Shown here piece by piece: positions 9,602 through 18,310 of a stretch of DNA of 44,258 bases (the first letter of the stretch is position 1; each line of letters opens with the position of its first letter). This DNA comes from Sphingobacteriaceae bacterium. Its GTDB lineage: Bacteria > Bacteroidota > Bacteroidia > Sphingobacteriales > Sphingobacteriaceae. The translations under genes were made by a program, and so were the position numbers. Below the pieces are notes generated by a model. It was not told the origin of the DNA. It worked only from the letters and a program-made list of their open reading frames with translations, and searched no databases. The stretch is from positions 1 to 44,258 of the forward strand of contig CANGZD010000010.1 of NCBI GenBank assembly GCA_947458875.1. The letters are read 5' to 3'.

Positions 9602-9641
9602 CGGCCGCTAAGTTCAGAAAAATGGCTGGAATATTTGTATT

Positions 9642-9654
9642 TTGGCACTGCCAA
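9642..9654. promoter_or_regulatory. Perfect 13-bp dyad at the holA start
   Basis: TTGGCA-C-TGCCAA is a perfect inverted repeat ending on the first base of the holA ATG, within the 52-bp divergent gap. A TATTTTG (9638-9644), one base short of the -7 consensus, overlaps its left arm. It could be an operator or chance; the sequence alone does not say. Confidence 0.35.
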
Positions 9655-10682
9655 TGACGATTAAGGAACTCCTGACAGACATCAAAGCCCGTAAATTCAA
9701 ACCCGTGTATCTATTGCACGGTGAGGAGCCTTATTATATCGACAAAATCAGCGATTTATTAGAAGAATCGGTACTCACCGAAGCCGAAAAAGGCTTCAAC
9801 CAGACTATTTTGTATGGCAAGGATGCGGATGTAGCAACCATTCTGAACACGGTAAAACGTTACCCGATGATGAGCGAATACCAGTTCGTACTCATCAAGG
9901 AGGCACAGGACGTAAAATGGGGCAAGGAAGATGAAGACAAAAAGTCTGCTGATCCATGGCTGGCTTACTTGGAAAATCCTTTAAAGAGTACCATTTTGGT
10001 AGTATGCCATAAATACGGCAAGTTCGATAAGCGCAAAAAAACCTATAAAGCCATTGAGAAAAATGGAACCGTTTTTGAATCAGCGGCCTTATACGACAAT
10101 AAAATTCCGGGCTGGATTGAGGATTTTGTTAAAGAACGTGGTTTTGGCATCCATGCCCGCGGCTCTGCCCTGTTGGCTGAATATCTGGGTAATGATTTGT
10201 CGAAAATTGCCAATGAACTCGAAAAACTCTTCCTGAACCTGGCATCTGGACATGAAATTACGCCTGAGCAAATTCAAGATAACATCGGCATCAGCAAAGA
10301 ATACAATGTATTTGAATTGCAGGATGCTCTGGCTAGGCGTAACGTAATCAAAGCCAACCAAATTGTGGATTATTTCGGTGCCAACCCAAAATCGAATCCC
10401 ATACAAATGGTTTTGGGCGTACTGAATACTTATTTCAGTAAAGTGTTAAAATACCATTATGCCATCGACCGAAGTCCGCAGGGTTTGGCTCGTGAGCTGG
10501 GGGTTAATCCTTATTTTGTCAAAGATTATGAACTCGCCGGCCGAAATTATGACAAGGCCAAGCTCTTCCGTATTTTTAACTTTTTAAGGGAATACGACCT
10601 GAAGTCGAAGGGTGTAGACGCCACTGGAAATTTGAGCGACGGCGACCTGATGAAAGAATTAATTTTTAAGATCATCCATTAA
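9654..10682 (+). CDS. holA: DNA polymerase III subunit delta
   Basis: HolA is the delta subunit of the clamp-loader complex; it opens the beta sliding clamp. The 342-aa product has the expected N-terminus (PVYLLHGEEPYYIDKISDLL), the central AAA+-like region without a functional P-loop, and the helical collar domain with YNVFELQDALARRN and NPIQMVLGVLNTYFSK. The ATG at 9654 is preferred to a TTG four codons upstream, which lies in the promoter-like and palindromic sequence. The EVE-domain gene follows 9 nt downstream on the same strand, and a nuclease-fold gene diverges upstream. Confidence 0.92.
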   Translation: MTIKELLTDIKARKFKPVYLLHGEEPYYIDKISDLLEESVLTEAEKGFNQTILYGKDADVATILNTVKRYPMMSEYQFVLIKEAQDVKWGKEDEDKKSADPWLAYLENPLKSTILVVCHKYGKFDKRKKTYKAIEKNGTVFESAALYDNKIPGWIEDFVKERGFGIHARGSALLAEYLGNDLSKIANELEKLFLNLASGHEITPEQIQDNIGISKEYNVFELQDALARRNVIKANQIVDYFGANPKSNPIQMVLGVLNTYFSKVLKYHYAIDRSPQGLARELGVNPYFVKDYELAGRNYDKAKLFRIFNFLREYDLKSKGVDATGNLSDGDLMKELIFKIIH

Positions 10683-10691
10683 TTGAAACAT

Positions 10692-11096
10692 ATGAACTAC
10701 TGGTTAGTTAAATCGGAACCGTTTAAGTACAGCTGGGAAAAATTCAACCAAGACGGACGCACTTTTTGGGATGGTGTTCGTAATTACCAGGCCCGCAACA
10801 ACCTGAAAGCCATGAAAGAAGGTGATCTGGTGCTGTTCTATCACAGCAATGAAGGCATGTGCGTGGTGGGTATTGCCAAAGTAGTGAAAGAATTCTATCA
10901 AGATCCAACTACCGACGATACCAATTGGGTGGTGGTAGATCTGGTACCTGTAGAAACACTGAGAAATCCAGTTGCTTTGGCGCAGATCAAAGCCGACGAT
11001 CGTTTAAAAGATATTTCGCTGGTGCGTCAGGGACGTTTATCGGTGATGCCGCTCAAGGCGGAAGAATTCGACCGGATCATCGAACTAGGTAGCTAA
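10692..11096 (+). CDS. EVE domain-containing protein
   Basis: This single-domain protein of 134 aa begins MNYWLVKSEP, the hallmark start of EVE (PUA-like) proteins of the thymocyte nuclear protein 1 group. Other conserved segments are DGVRNYQARN and GDLVLFYHSN, the aromatic-cage region thought to bind modified bases. The family recognises modified cytosines in DNA or modified RNA; the ligand here is unknown. The ATG is chosen over a TTG three codons upstream. It lies 9 nt after holA and probably shares its transcript. Only 2 nt separate its stop from that of the convergent thioesterase gene. Confidence 0.9.
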   Translation: MNYWLVKSEPFKYSWEKFNQDGRTFWDGVRNYQARNNLKAMKEGDLVLFYHSNEGMCVVGIAKVVKEFYQDPTTDDTNWVVVDLVPVETLRNPVALAQIKADDRLKDISLVRQGRLSVMPLKAEEFDRIIELGS

Positions 11097-11098
11097 TT

Positions 11099-11620
11099 CT
11101 ATTCTTTAATAAACAGAGCTTTCAGCTCGGTGGCCTCGTCAGGCTGCATACGGCCGGCCAGGATCAAACGCAATTGACGACGGCGGAGTGCGCCATCATA
11201 CAGCTTTTTTTCTTCGTCGGTCTCAATACTCACTGGCGGTACCGGAACCGTTTTCCCATCATCGGCCAGCGCCACAAAGGTGTAATAAGCCTCGTTTGAT
11301 TTAAATCGACTGCCTGAAGGAATATTTTCTGCCCAAACATCCAGTCGCACTTCTACCGAAGTGTTAAATGCACGGGTTACCTTAGCTTCAAGGGTCACCA
11401 CATCCCCTAACTTGATTGGATGGTGGAAAGAAACATTATCTACAGAAGCAGTTACCACGATATGATTGGAGTGTTTTTGTGCAGCGATGGCTGCCGCGAT
11501 ATCCATCCAATGTAATAGACGGCCTCCCATTAAATTGTTGAGGGTATTGGTATCATTTGGCAAAACCAACTCATTCATCACGATGAAAGAGTCTTTTGCG
11601 GGCTTGGGACTTAAATTCAT
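11099..11620 (-). CDS. Acyl-CoA thioesterase, hotdog fold
   Basis: A 173-aa hotdog-fold acyl-CoA hydrolase of the YciA/BFIT-like group. The active-site region is NTLNNLMGGRLLHWMDIAAA (residues about 25-44), with the conserved N, GG and D positions of the family; ASVDNVSFHHPIKLGDVVTLEAKV forms the central strand. It would release free fatty acid and CoA in the cytoplasm. The C-terminal charged tail (RRRQLRLILAGRM) is usual for the group. The chain-length preference is not readable. An exact TAnnTTTG lies 4 nt before the ATG. Confidence 0.9.
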   Translation of the reverse strand: MNLSPKPAKDSFIVMNELVLPNDTNTLNNLMGGRLLHWMDIAAAIAAQKHSNHIVVTASVDNVSFHHPIKLGDVVTLEAKVTRAFNTSVEVRLDVWAENIPSGSRFKSNEAYYTFVALADDGKTVPVPPVSIETDEEKKLYDGALRRRQLRLILAGRMQPDEATELKALFIKE

Positions 11621-11624
11621 ACCA

Positions 11625-11632
11625 CAAAAGTA
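11625..11632 (-). promoter_or_regulatory. -7 promoter element of the thioesterase gene
   Basis: Minus-strand TACTTTTG is an exact TAnnTTTG, only 4 nt from the ATG. If it is a promoter the transcript is almost leaderless. Confidence 0.5.
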
Positions 11633-11719
11633 CGCAATTTGTACAGAGTCGAATCTGACACTATTTATACTTTATATCATCAAAATATCATTTAAATTAG
11701 ATTTAAATTTAAAACCCAT

Positions 11720-12298
11720 ATGAAACAGATATTACTTTCTGCTGCAGTATTGATCCTTTCTGGAACAGCAGTTTTATACTACCTGAACTTTTTTCAAAAA
11801 GGCAATGAGGTGAATACCGTAGCCGGTAAATCGTTCTACGACCTATCTATTAAAAGCCTGGATGGCAAGAAAACCATCAATTTCAAAGATTTCAAAGGCA
11901 AAAAAGTATTATTGGTCAACACGGCCTCCAAGTGTGGTTATACACCACAATATGATGGTTTGCAGAAATTACAAGAGCGGTACAAAGACAAGCTCATTGT
12001 CATTGGCTTACCTTGTAACCAGTTCCTGGGTCAGGAACCCGGCACTGCTGATGAAATTGGTGAATTTTGTCAGAAAAATTACGGCGTAACTTTCCAAATG
12101 ACAGAGAAGATCGACGTAAAAGGTAAAGGCCAGCATCCGGTTTACCAGTGGCTTTGCCAGAAAGAGAACAATGGCGTGCAAGATGTAACCGTTGGCTGGA
12201 ACTTCGGCAAATTCCTGATCGATGAAAAAGGAAATTACGTATCATATTTCCCTTCGAAAGTTGATCCGCTGAGTGCCGAGATCACTTCTAAACTTTAA
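11720..12298 (+). CDS. Glutathione peroxidase-family thiol peroxidase, membrane-anchored or exported
   Basis: A 192-aa GPx-family peroxidase reducing hydroperoxides. The catalytic tetrad is readable: peroxidatic Cys72 in NTASKCGYTPQY (cysteine, not selenocysteine), Gln105 in LGQEPG, and Trp160-Asn161 in GWNFGKFLID. Cys99 in LPCNQF is conserved too. Bacterial enzymes of this type usually take electrons from thioredoxin rather than glutathione. An N-terminal hydrophobic segment (residues 3-24) acts as an anchor or uncleaved signal, placing the enzyme in the periplasm. A strong terminator follows. Confidence 0.92.
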   Translation: MKQILLSAAVLILSGTAVLYYLNFFQKGNEVNTVAGKSFYDLSIKSLDGKKTINFKDFKGKKVLLVNTASKCGYTPQYDGLQKLQERYKDKLIVIGLPCNQFLGQEPGTADEIGEFCQKNYGVTFQMTEKIDVKGKGQHPVYQWLCQKENNGVQDVTVGWNFGKFLIDEKGNYVSYFPSKVDPLSAEITSKL

Positions 12299-12321
12299 CA
12301 ACAATTACCCGATATATTTAG

Positions 12322-12354
12322 ATCCCCTTGGGTAGAAACCTGAGGGGATTTTTT
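12322..12354 (+). terminator. Rho-independent terminator after the peroxidase gene
   Basis: A 12-bp stem with two G-U pairs (12322-12333 with 12338-12349) is closed by an AGAA tetraloop and followed by six T residues. Confidence 0.9.
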
Positions 12355-12379
12355 ATTCGTATTTACTTATTTTTACGGC

Positions 12380-13186
12380 ATGCCACATACCCCTCCTTCT
12401 TCGGCAAATAGCCCTTCAAGCGCCTTTGAGCGTTTGTTAAACATCATGAATACCTTACGGGAAGAATGCCCCTGGGATAAAAAACAGACTTTCGAAAGCT
12501 TGCGCCACCTAACTATAGAGGAAACCTACGAACTGTCGGATGCGATTTTAGATGGCGATAAGGAAGAGATCAGAAAAGAGTTGGGTGATATTATGCTGCA
12601 CCTGGTTTTTTATGCCAGAATTGGATCTGAAACGAACTGCTTTACCATTACCGAGGTATTGAACGGCATTTGCGACAAATTGATCTCCCGTCATCCGCAC
12701 ATTTACAGCGATGTGGTGGTAGAGAATGAGGACGATGTGAAAAAGAACTGGGAACAGCTGAAATTGAAAGAGGGCAATAAATCGGCACTTTCTGGAGTGC
12801 CATCTTCCCTGCCAGCCTTAATAAAAGCCAGCCGCATTCAGGAAAAAGCCCGTGGTGTGGGTTTCGATTGGGAAGAAAAAAGCCAGGTTTGGGAAAAGGT
12901 GGAAGAAGAAATGCAGGAATTCAAAGCCGAATTCAATGCCACAACAAAAGAAGCAATTAATAAAGAAAAAGCGGAAGCGGAATTTGGTGACCTTTTATTC
13001 TCCCTGATCAATTATGCCCGCTTTGTGGGCATCAACCCCGAAGATGCCCTCGAAAAGACCAATAAAAAATTCATCAAACGCTTTCAATACCTCGAAAAAA
13101 AGTCAGAGGAATTGGGCAAAAATCTAAAGGACATGAGTCTCAGCGAAATGGATGTATTTTGGAATGAGGCAAAAATGATGTCATAA
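12380..13186 (+). CDS. mazG: Nucleoside triphosphate pyrophosphohydrolase MazG
   Basis: MazG hydrolyses NTPs/dNTPs to monophosphates; in E. coli it also influences (p)ppGpp levels. The 268-aa length and two MazG repeats match the family. The first repeat has CPWDKKQTFESLRHLTIEETYEL and KELGDIMLHLVFYA; the second has EEMQEF and AEFGDLLFSLINYARF, carrying the Mg-binding ExxE and ExxD residues. The N-terminal 15 residues are Pro/Ser-rich and unconserved in look. A near-match to the -7 motif (TATTTTTA) lies 4 nt before the ATG. The 142-base gap to the next gene contains an 11-bp palindrome (CAGACTGTCTG, 13259-13269) and no gene. Confidence 0.93.
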   Translation: MPHTPPSSANSPSSAFERLLNIMNTLREECPWDKKQTFESLRHLTIEETYELSDAILDGDKEEIRKELGDIMLHLVFYARIGSETNCFTITEVLNGICDKLISRHPHIYSDVVVENEDDVKKNWEQLKLKEGNKSALSGVPSSLPALIKASRIQEKARGVGFDWEEKSQVWEKVEEEMQEFKAEFNATTKEAINKEKAEAEFGDLLFSLINYARFVGINPEDALEKTNKKFIKRFQYLEKKSEELGKNLKDMSLSEMDVFWNEAKMMS

Positions 13187-13328
13187 AAACCTCTGCTTTT
13201 ATTAAATATCTTTCTGCACTTCGTCGTTTAATTTATACTTTCCGTCGCCCCAACACGGCAGACTGTCTGGTATATATTTTATCCTTATTTTTTTCACAGA
13301 TTTTTATAACTCAAAATATATGTGAAAT

Positions 13329-16300
13329 ATGGGTAAAACAGCCAACTATTTCACCTATAACCTTATCAATCAACAATTTAAGTTAATTTTATTTTTAGTA
13401 ATTCTTATTAGCCTATGCCTTCGGGCACAATCATCCTATGCTCAATTAGATTCACTAAAAAATGATATGTACCGAAAAGGAGTAGTTGGAAAACTCTACA
13501 ATTCTTTTCCTTACCTAATAGAAAGTGCCATGACCAATTACTATGGTCGGCAAAAATTATATGGCACCATTTACCTCCCATTCGTTCTTGAAGAATATGA
13601 TGGTCGAATAGTTCCCATGCCATTTTCTGAACCCTATACTACTGGAATTGCACTGAGTGCGTATAAGGCTCCTGCCTTAGGTATTTATGCCAGCAATGAA
13701 GTGGTTGGTATGCATGAAGATTTAATGACCAGTAGATATATGCTTATTCCATTTGCAAGCATTATACCTTTTAATGCAAGATTTCAAAGTTATAATGGGC
13801 CATTTAATAGGATGAAGCATCTTAATCAACGCCCGGAACCTTGGTTTTTTAGTTCTCTGGACAGTGAATTAGGCGTAAGTGTTTTGGAAGGAATACAAAA
13901 ATTCAGTGTGTTCACACACGATTTTTTCAATTGGGATGGCTTTGACAAAGCAGGTAATATCTGCATTTCTGCCGTTGTAAGTAAAGAGCTGCCTACCGGT
14001 TTCAGCACCCAGAAAAAAATTATCAGTTTCAATATCTATTCCTATTTATATCCAGAAGTAAGCAGAGATATTATCGGCCATGAAATTTCTCATGGAATCG
14101 TTTTGGAGGCTTTAGGTCCGCCACCATCAGGTGACGAGCTCACTGATGATGCGATTATTAGCAATCCAACAATACACCCTGAAATGGACGCCTTGGTTGA
14201 ATCCTTTTGCGATATCATGGGGCTATCTATGGATAACTGGTATGGGCAGGGGAAGTTTGATTTGCCTAACTGGACAATAGGTTTTCACCAAGGTAGAACT
14301 TTATTCAATATCGGATCAAGACCGTTTGATAACCCTAAAAGAAATGGTTATCCAAACACCTACCATGGGAATTATTACAGCTACCCGGATAGTCCGAAAT
14401 ACAACCCTCATGCCAATGCAGAAGTGATGAATTTTTGGTTTTATTTAATTAATTCAATGAAGTCAGGTACTGTTGATGATCAGTCGGGTGATGCTTTTAT
14501 TTACCACATTACGCCACTGATTCCGGGAGACAGGGAGGCTTCCTATAAGTTGGCTCTTAAGGTGGTTTTCAAAACCTTTACTGAAAATTTGACTTACCAA
14601 TCTACATTTTACGATGCAAGGGAAGCAACTTTGGTCGTCATACAGGAACTGGGACACCCGATTGGATCTCATGCTTATAAACAAATTATGAATGCCTGGT
14701 TTGCAGTTGGTGTTGGTAAGAAGTGGGATCCCGGATCAAATAACCCCGATTGTAATGCCCCTACTTCAGGTATTACCCATTACAATGGCAAAGTAAATTT
14801 CAAAACCCTAAAAACAACCCTCTACCAAGATCCCCTCAGCCAGCCATTATTTTCATTGAAGAATTGCAATGAAAGCCCGGGCATTCAAACCCAACAATTT
14901 AATCCGAATACGGAATTGCGGGAGCTAATTGTTGATGGAGACGGAGACCAAATATTTCATTCGGATAACAATGTAGACTTTTCCAAATCTGCCGTAGGGG
15001 TACAATGGGCAAGTGAATACACCAATAATTGGTTTAAAGAACACTTTAACCACATCGGTCCGGCGGGAAATGCCAATATCCCAATTAATAATGTTTTAGG
15101 AGATCCATTACATCAAAAAGCAGTATTTGATATTGCAAGTCAAACTTATTATTACCCCCTTACACCCGAAGCATCTGATCTGGACGCAGTGGTGCAAACT
15201 TACTTTCAAGGCATCAATCATTTTATTAAATCAGATCAAAACTTAACGCAAGATTATGCACATCCAGAATGGGAGGCCATTAGAACAGGTATTGCTCAAA
15301 TATTCGCACTTAATGTAAAAAATCAATTCCAAATGGGTCTACCTTATATCAAACCCCAAATCTGGACATTAGGAGAAAATATCCCCAATAAGCCCAGTTT
15401 ATTTGATTTTGCTCATCCGGAATTTGCCGCCATGCCCAAATTATATCAGGGTACCAATTGGGATTTGATTTATCCGGCTAGAAATGCTTCTTTACTCAAT
15501 TTTTGGTATTACTTATTGGTAAACGGCACTAACGCATATCAAGGCTATAAAAATGAGAAAGGAAAAACTTATTTCGTTTTTCCCATTGCTAATGATTTGG
15601 CACTGCAAATTGTATGGAAAGCTTATCAATTAGTTCCCCTGCAGAGTACATTTGAACAATTCAGGCTAGCTTGTCATCAAGTACTGCACAGTTTAGGTTA
15701 CGACCAAAAAAGCAAAGAGTACATTGCGCTTCACGATGCATGGGCAGCCGTAATGGACTTACCGGAGTATGCCGCGAATCTAAAAACTCATCCTGAAAAC
15801 GGTCAGACCATTTACCCCTGGTCGGCCAAATTAGGGATTGAGGTTGAATACCCTCTGTATGAAAGTAGCCGGATTTTCGAAGTGAGCGAGAGTGCAAATT
15901 TTGATGAAAATGAGGCCATTGTATATCGATTCTTAAACTATATCACACCCAACTTAAATAATGGAATGAGTTTCGGCAGGGTCAATCTCTTGCCGGGAAA
16001 AACTTATTATTTGCGTTCTCATTTGTACGAAGCGGGCAATCTTGGAATTGGCGTGAGTGGTAATTGCGACAGCAGCCCCGATCCGACCTTTTGTTTATCC
16101 TTAAAAAATAAACAGAAATGGACGCCAACCTATACTTTCAATACCGCTCTAATTGGTGCGCCAGATGACCTCTCCCCTGGAGATGGCAGCTTGGCAAAGG
16201 CTTGGGAAACACCGTTTCAATGGAGCAGCATCCTTGGAGCCGATAGCTATGCTATGAAAGTCACTGACCAATCAGGTGCAATACCAGAACAGGAGATGAA

Positions 16301-16901
16301 TATTAAACGGCCTTATGATGAAGAACAAGCCATCGTTTACCATCAAGTTGCTCTGGGAAAAGATAAATCCTACAACTGGAGAATCGCGGCAAAAGCAAAA
16401 AGCGGATCAACGGAAGGTGTTAAAATAATTGAAGATCCTACAACAGGAATAGTCAACTATGTACTGCTGAATGCAGAAGAAAAATTGCAATATCCGGATG
16501 CATTCGGCGATTTTTCTGAACCCATTAATTTTAACACTGATATTCCAAAAATCACCTTGGGCATACCTGCTGATTATACCCTTGTACCGATGGTGGGTGC
16601 GCTGCAAATCAGTGCCACCAGCGAAGAACCAAGGGCCGACCGTTATTTAAGCCGATTTTTCCTGAATGGAGATTTCCAAGATCCGGAATGGAAAAACTAT
16701 CATCCTAAGCCCAGCATCTTGGATATTAAGCTGACAGCCAATGATTTTCTGGAGGATGGGCATGTTTACGGATGGACATTCGTACCTATTAAAGATCCTA
16801 TACCTCCTTTTATTCCTGTTACAGAGGAAGGCGAAACGCCAACTCCATTTCATTTTGTGGTTGATAAAAACTTAATTCCACCCCCCCTATCGTTCCTTTA
16901 A
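13329..16901 (+). CDS. Large secreted protein: M4 metallopeptidase, degenerate second M4-like domain, Fn3/Ig-like modules (frame ends early)
   Basis: As read, 1190 aa. A Sec signal (about residues 1-39, ending SYA-Q) precedes a thermolysin-type (M4) domain. Its zinc motif is HEISH (251-255), the third ligand E291 sits in LVESFCDIMG, the catalytic His is H361 in NPHANAEVMNFWFYL, and the domain closes with IMNAWFAVGVG. Residues about 530-815 repeat this layout without the catalytic residues: HPEW-EAIRT aligns with HPEM-DALVE (E291 becomes T653), and YPARNASLLNFWYYLL aligns with the H361 segment (His becomes Ala). Fn3/Ig-like modules follow from about 945. The frame stops just after a C7 tract, and a coherent continuation exists in the -1 frame. 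Likely an exported enzyme with an accessory pseudo-domain; the substrate is unknown. Confidence 0.82.
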   Translation: MGKTANYFTYNLINQQFKLILFLVILISLCLRAQSSYAQLDSLKNDMYRKGVVGKLYNSFPYLIESAMTNYYGRQKLYGTIYLPFVLEEYDGRIVPMPFSEPYTTGIALSAYKAPALGIYASNEVVGMHEDLMTSRYMLIPFASIIPFNARFQSYNGPFNRMKHLNQRPEPWFFSSLDSELGVSVLEGIQKFSVFTHDFFNWDGFDKAGNICISAVVSKELPTGFSTQKKIISFNIYSYLYPEVSRDIIGHEISHGIVLEALGPPPSGDELTDDAIISNPTIHPEMDALVESFCDIMGLSMDNWYGQGKFDLPNWTIGFHQGRTLFNIGSRPFDNPKRNGYPNTYHGNYYSYPDSPKYNPHANAEVMNFWFYLINSMKSGTVDDQSGDAFIYHITPLIPGDREASYKLALKVVFKTFTENLTYQSTFYDAREATLVVIQELGHPIGSHAYKQIMNAWFAVGVGKKWDPGSNNPDCNAPTSGITHYNGKVNFKTLKTTLYQDPLSQPLFSLKNCNESPGIQTQQFNPNTELRELIVDGDGDQIFHSDNNVDFSKSAVGVQWASEYTNNWFKEHFNHIGPAGNANIPINNVLGDPLHQKAVFDIASQTYYYPLTPEASDLDAVVQTYFQGINHFIKSDQNLTQDYAHPEWEAIRTGIAQIFALNVKNQFQMGLPYIKPQIWTLGENIPNKPSLFDFAHPEFAAMPKLYQGTNWDLIYPARNASLLNFWYYLLVNGTNAYQGYKNEKGKTYFVFPIANDLALQIVWKAYQLVPLQSTFEQFRLACHQVLHSLGYDQKSKEYIALHDAWAAVMDLPEYAANLKTHPENGQTIYPWSAKLGIEVEYPLYESSRIFEVSESANFDENEAIVYRFLNYITPNLNNGMSFGRVNLLPGKTYYLRSHLYEAGNLGIGVSGNCDSSPDPTFCLSLKNKQKWTPTYTFNTALIGAPDDLSPGDGSLAKAWETPFQWSSILGADSYAMKVTDQSGAIPEQEMNIKRPYDEEQAIVYHQVALGKDKSYNWRIAAKAKSGSTEGVKIIEDPTTGIVNYVLLNAEEKLQYPDAFGDFSEPINFNTDIPKITLGIPADYTLVPMVGALQISATSEEPRADRYLSRFFLNGDFQDPEWKNYHPKPSILDIKLTANDFLEDGHVYGWTFVPIKDPIPPFIPVTEEGETPTPFHFVVDKNLIPPPLSFL
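16881..16887 (+). repeat. C7 homopolymer at the frame break of the M4 gene
   Basis: Seven consecutive C after CCA. The upstream frame reads proline codons through the tract and stops at 16899-16901. Adding one C, or shifting back one base, joins it to an open frame running to 17911. This may be slippage, mutation or a sequencing miscount. Confidence 0.9.
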
Positions 16902-17911
16902 GCTGTATAGAAATTGGGAAACCGGTGACACTTAGGTGGGATCCTGTAGCAGGTGCTGGTGCATATCAATACAGCATTAAAAACCTAAATACCCAACAAA
17001 TCATTACCACCGGTGTGACCGAAGAACTGAAATCGCCTCCGCTTAATCAGGCTAGCGAGCCCTTGACAAGTTATGAATGGCAGCTTAGTGCTGGGATAAA
17101 AGACCGGAATGATAATTGGGTTTTTGGGCCGGCAGCTGTGGATAAATATGACATCCACCTTCCAAAACCGATTAATTTAAGCCCAGAAAATCAAACTGTT
17201 GCTTTAGACGCAGATCGTTCTGTTAGCTTTAGTTGGGAAGCCATTCCGAATGCAACTCAGTACCGATTCAGCCTGTACAAAAAAATTGATGGCCGTGGCT
17301 CAGAAGCGATTATACAAAATAAGATTATCACAGAAAATACCATCATTGTAGAAAATCTAGAATATGAAACTGTGTATGAATGGTATGTAGCCGGAATTGG
17401 GCCAAACCCCGACTGTGTAAACCCGAGCAAAGCTGAATTCAACACCCAAAAATCGCCAGCAAGATATGATTTGGGCTTTTTCTTGTATGTAAAAGATTTA
17501 TACGGTCCAAACAAACAAGTGATCCCGGGCAGTTTTATATATACCGTTGAAGTCATCAGGCCGGATGGCACGCTCGACTTTAAACATGACGCATATGCAA
17601 ATGACCCCTTACAGGTGGGTTTTTCAGCGGGTAATCCTGCTCAGGTAGTCGGTGGTTTATTAAATGGACAGATTCTCGACCAGGATGGCGATTATTTGGT
17701 GAGACTAACCATCAAGTCGGTCTTTTCAGGAATGACAGAATTGGCTGACCGTCCTGAAGTGATTTTTAAAGCCCAGGAGTACATTAAAGAGACGGGACAA
17801 AATTGGAAGTTAAATGAGGAAATCAGTCCCAATCCTGCTGACTCTTACTTCCCAGGCAGAGTGGTGGGCTCATTAGTTATTTTTAAATTTCATTATGAAA
17901 AACCTAATTAA
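16886..17911 (+). pseudogene. Out-of-frame 3' part of the large M4 protein (Fn3-like modules)
   Basis: From the C-tract the -1 frame reads PIVPLSCIEIGKPVTLRWD and stays open for about 341 codons, with no start codon of its own that suits an exported protein; the first non-ATG candidate, GTG at 16925, falls inside a beta strand. Two further Fn3/Ig-like modules are visible (VTLRWDPVAGAGAYQYSI to YEWQLSA, and VSFSWEAIPNATQYRFSLYKK to YEWYVAGIG), then a beta-rich C-terminal region. Joined to the upstream frame the protein would be about 1527 aa. There is no T9SS sorting domain at its end. It is either the tail of a frameshifted gene or translated by slippage. Confidence 0.8.
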
Positions 17912-18305
17912 TTGCACCATGAAGTATGAAAACAATATTTACATTTTGATTTTACTGATGTTTTGCATCATCCCCTTTGGGTTACATGCACAGCAAGATT
18001 CCATACCTAAACAGCCTAAAAAACAGCGATTTTTTTTCTACCCCTATACGCAGTCGCCAGGAGTCATTAAAAATAAAATAAGCCTATTCCCCAATCCAGC
18101 TAAAGATTTTGTGGGAATTATGATAGATGAACCAAAGTTGTTGCCATACAAATTAGAGCTCTTAGATATAGAAGGAAAAAGACTTTTAATGCGGGAATGG
18201 ACAGGAGAAAAAATTGATTTAAGTCCGTTTAGGTCCGGGATTTATCTGCTTAAACTGAGCAGGGATCAGGAGACTTATGCTGAAAAGCTTCTCATTAAGA
18301 AATAG
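17895..18305 (+). CDS. Minimal T9SS cargo: signal peptide plus type A sorting domain
   Basis: The 136-aa product has a signal peptide (hydrophobic IYILILLMFCIIPFGLHA, cleavage before QQD) and a basic linker of about 25 residues (KQPKKQRFFFYP). The rest is a T9SS type A C-terminal sorting domain: ISLFPNPAKDFV, LELLDIEGKRL, FRSGIYLLKL and a lysine-rich end. There is no room for another functional domain. Its ATG overlaps the end of the M4 3' frame by 17 bases, so translation may be coupled; a second in-frame ATG at 17919 gives a more ordinary signal peptide. It might be a separate small cell-surface protein or a sorting module related to the upstream peptidase, which itself lacks one. Confidence 0.8.
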   Translation: MKNLINCTMKYENNIYILILLMFCIIPFGLHAQQDSIPKQPKKQRFFFYPYTQSPGVIKNKISLFPNPAKDFVGIMIDEPKLLPYKLELLDIEGKRLLMREWTGEKIDLSPFRSGIYLLKLSRDQETYAEKLLIKK

Positions 18306-18310
18306 ATGGG

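Noticed and set aside
10692-11096. EVE protein as part of a modification-dependent restriction system
   Set aside because: It has no nuclease or helicase fusion and follows holA closely; single-domain EVE proteins are common outside defence loci.
13259-13269. CAGACTGTCTG palindrome upstream of the M4 gene as an operator
   Set aside because: The 5-bp arms are too short to separate from chance without comparative data.
16925-17911. Independent gene starting at GTG 16925
   Set aside because: The GTG falls inside a beta strand of an Fn3-like module, and the same frame reads coherently back to the C7 tract, so it is a continuation of the upstream gene.
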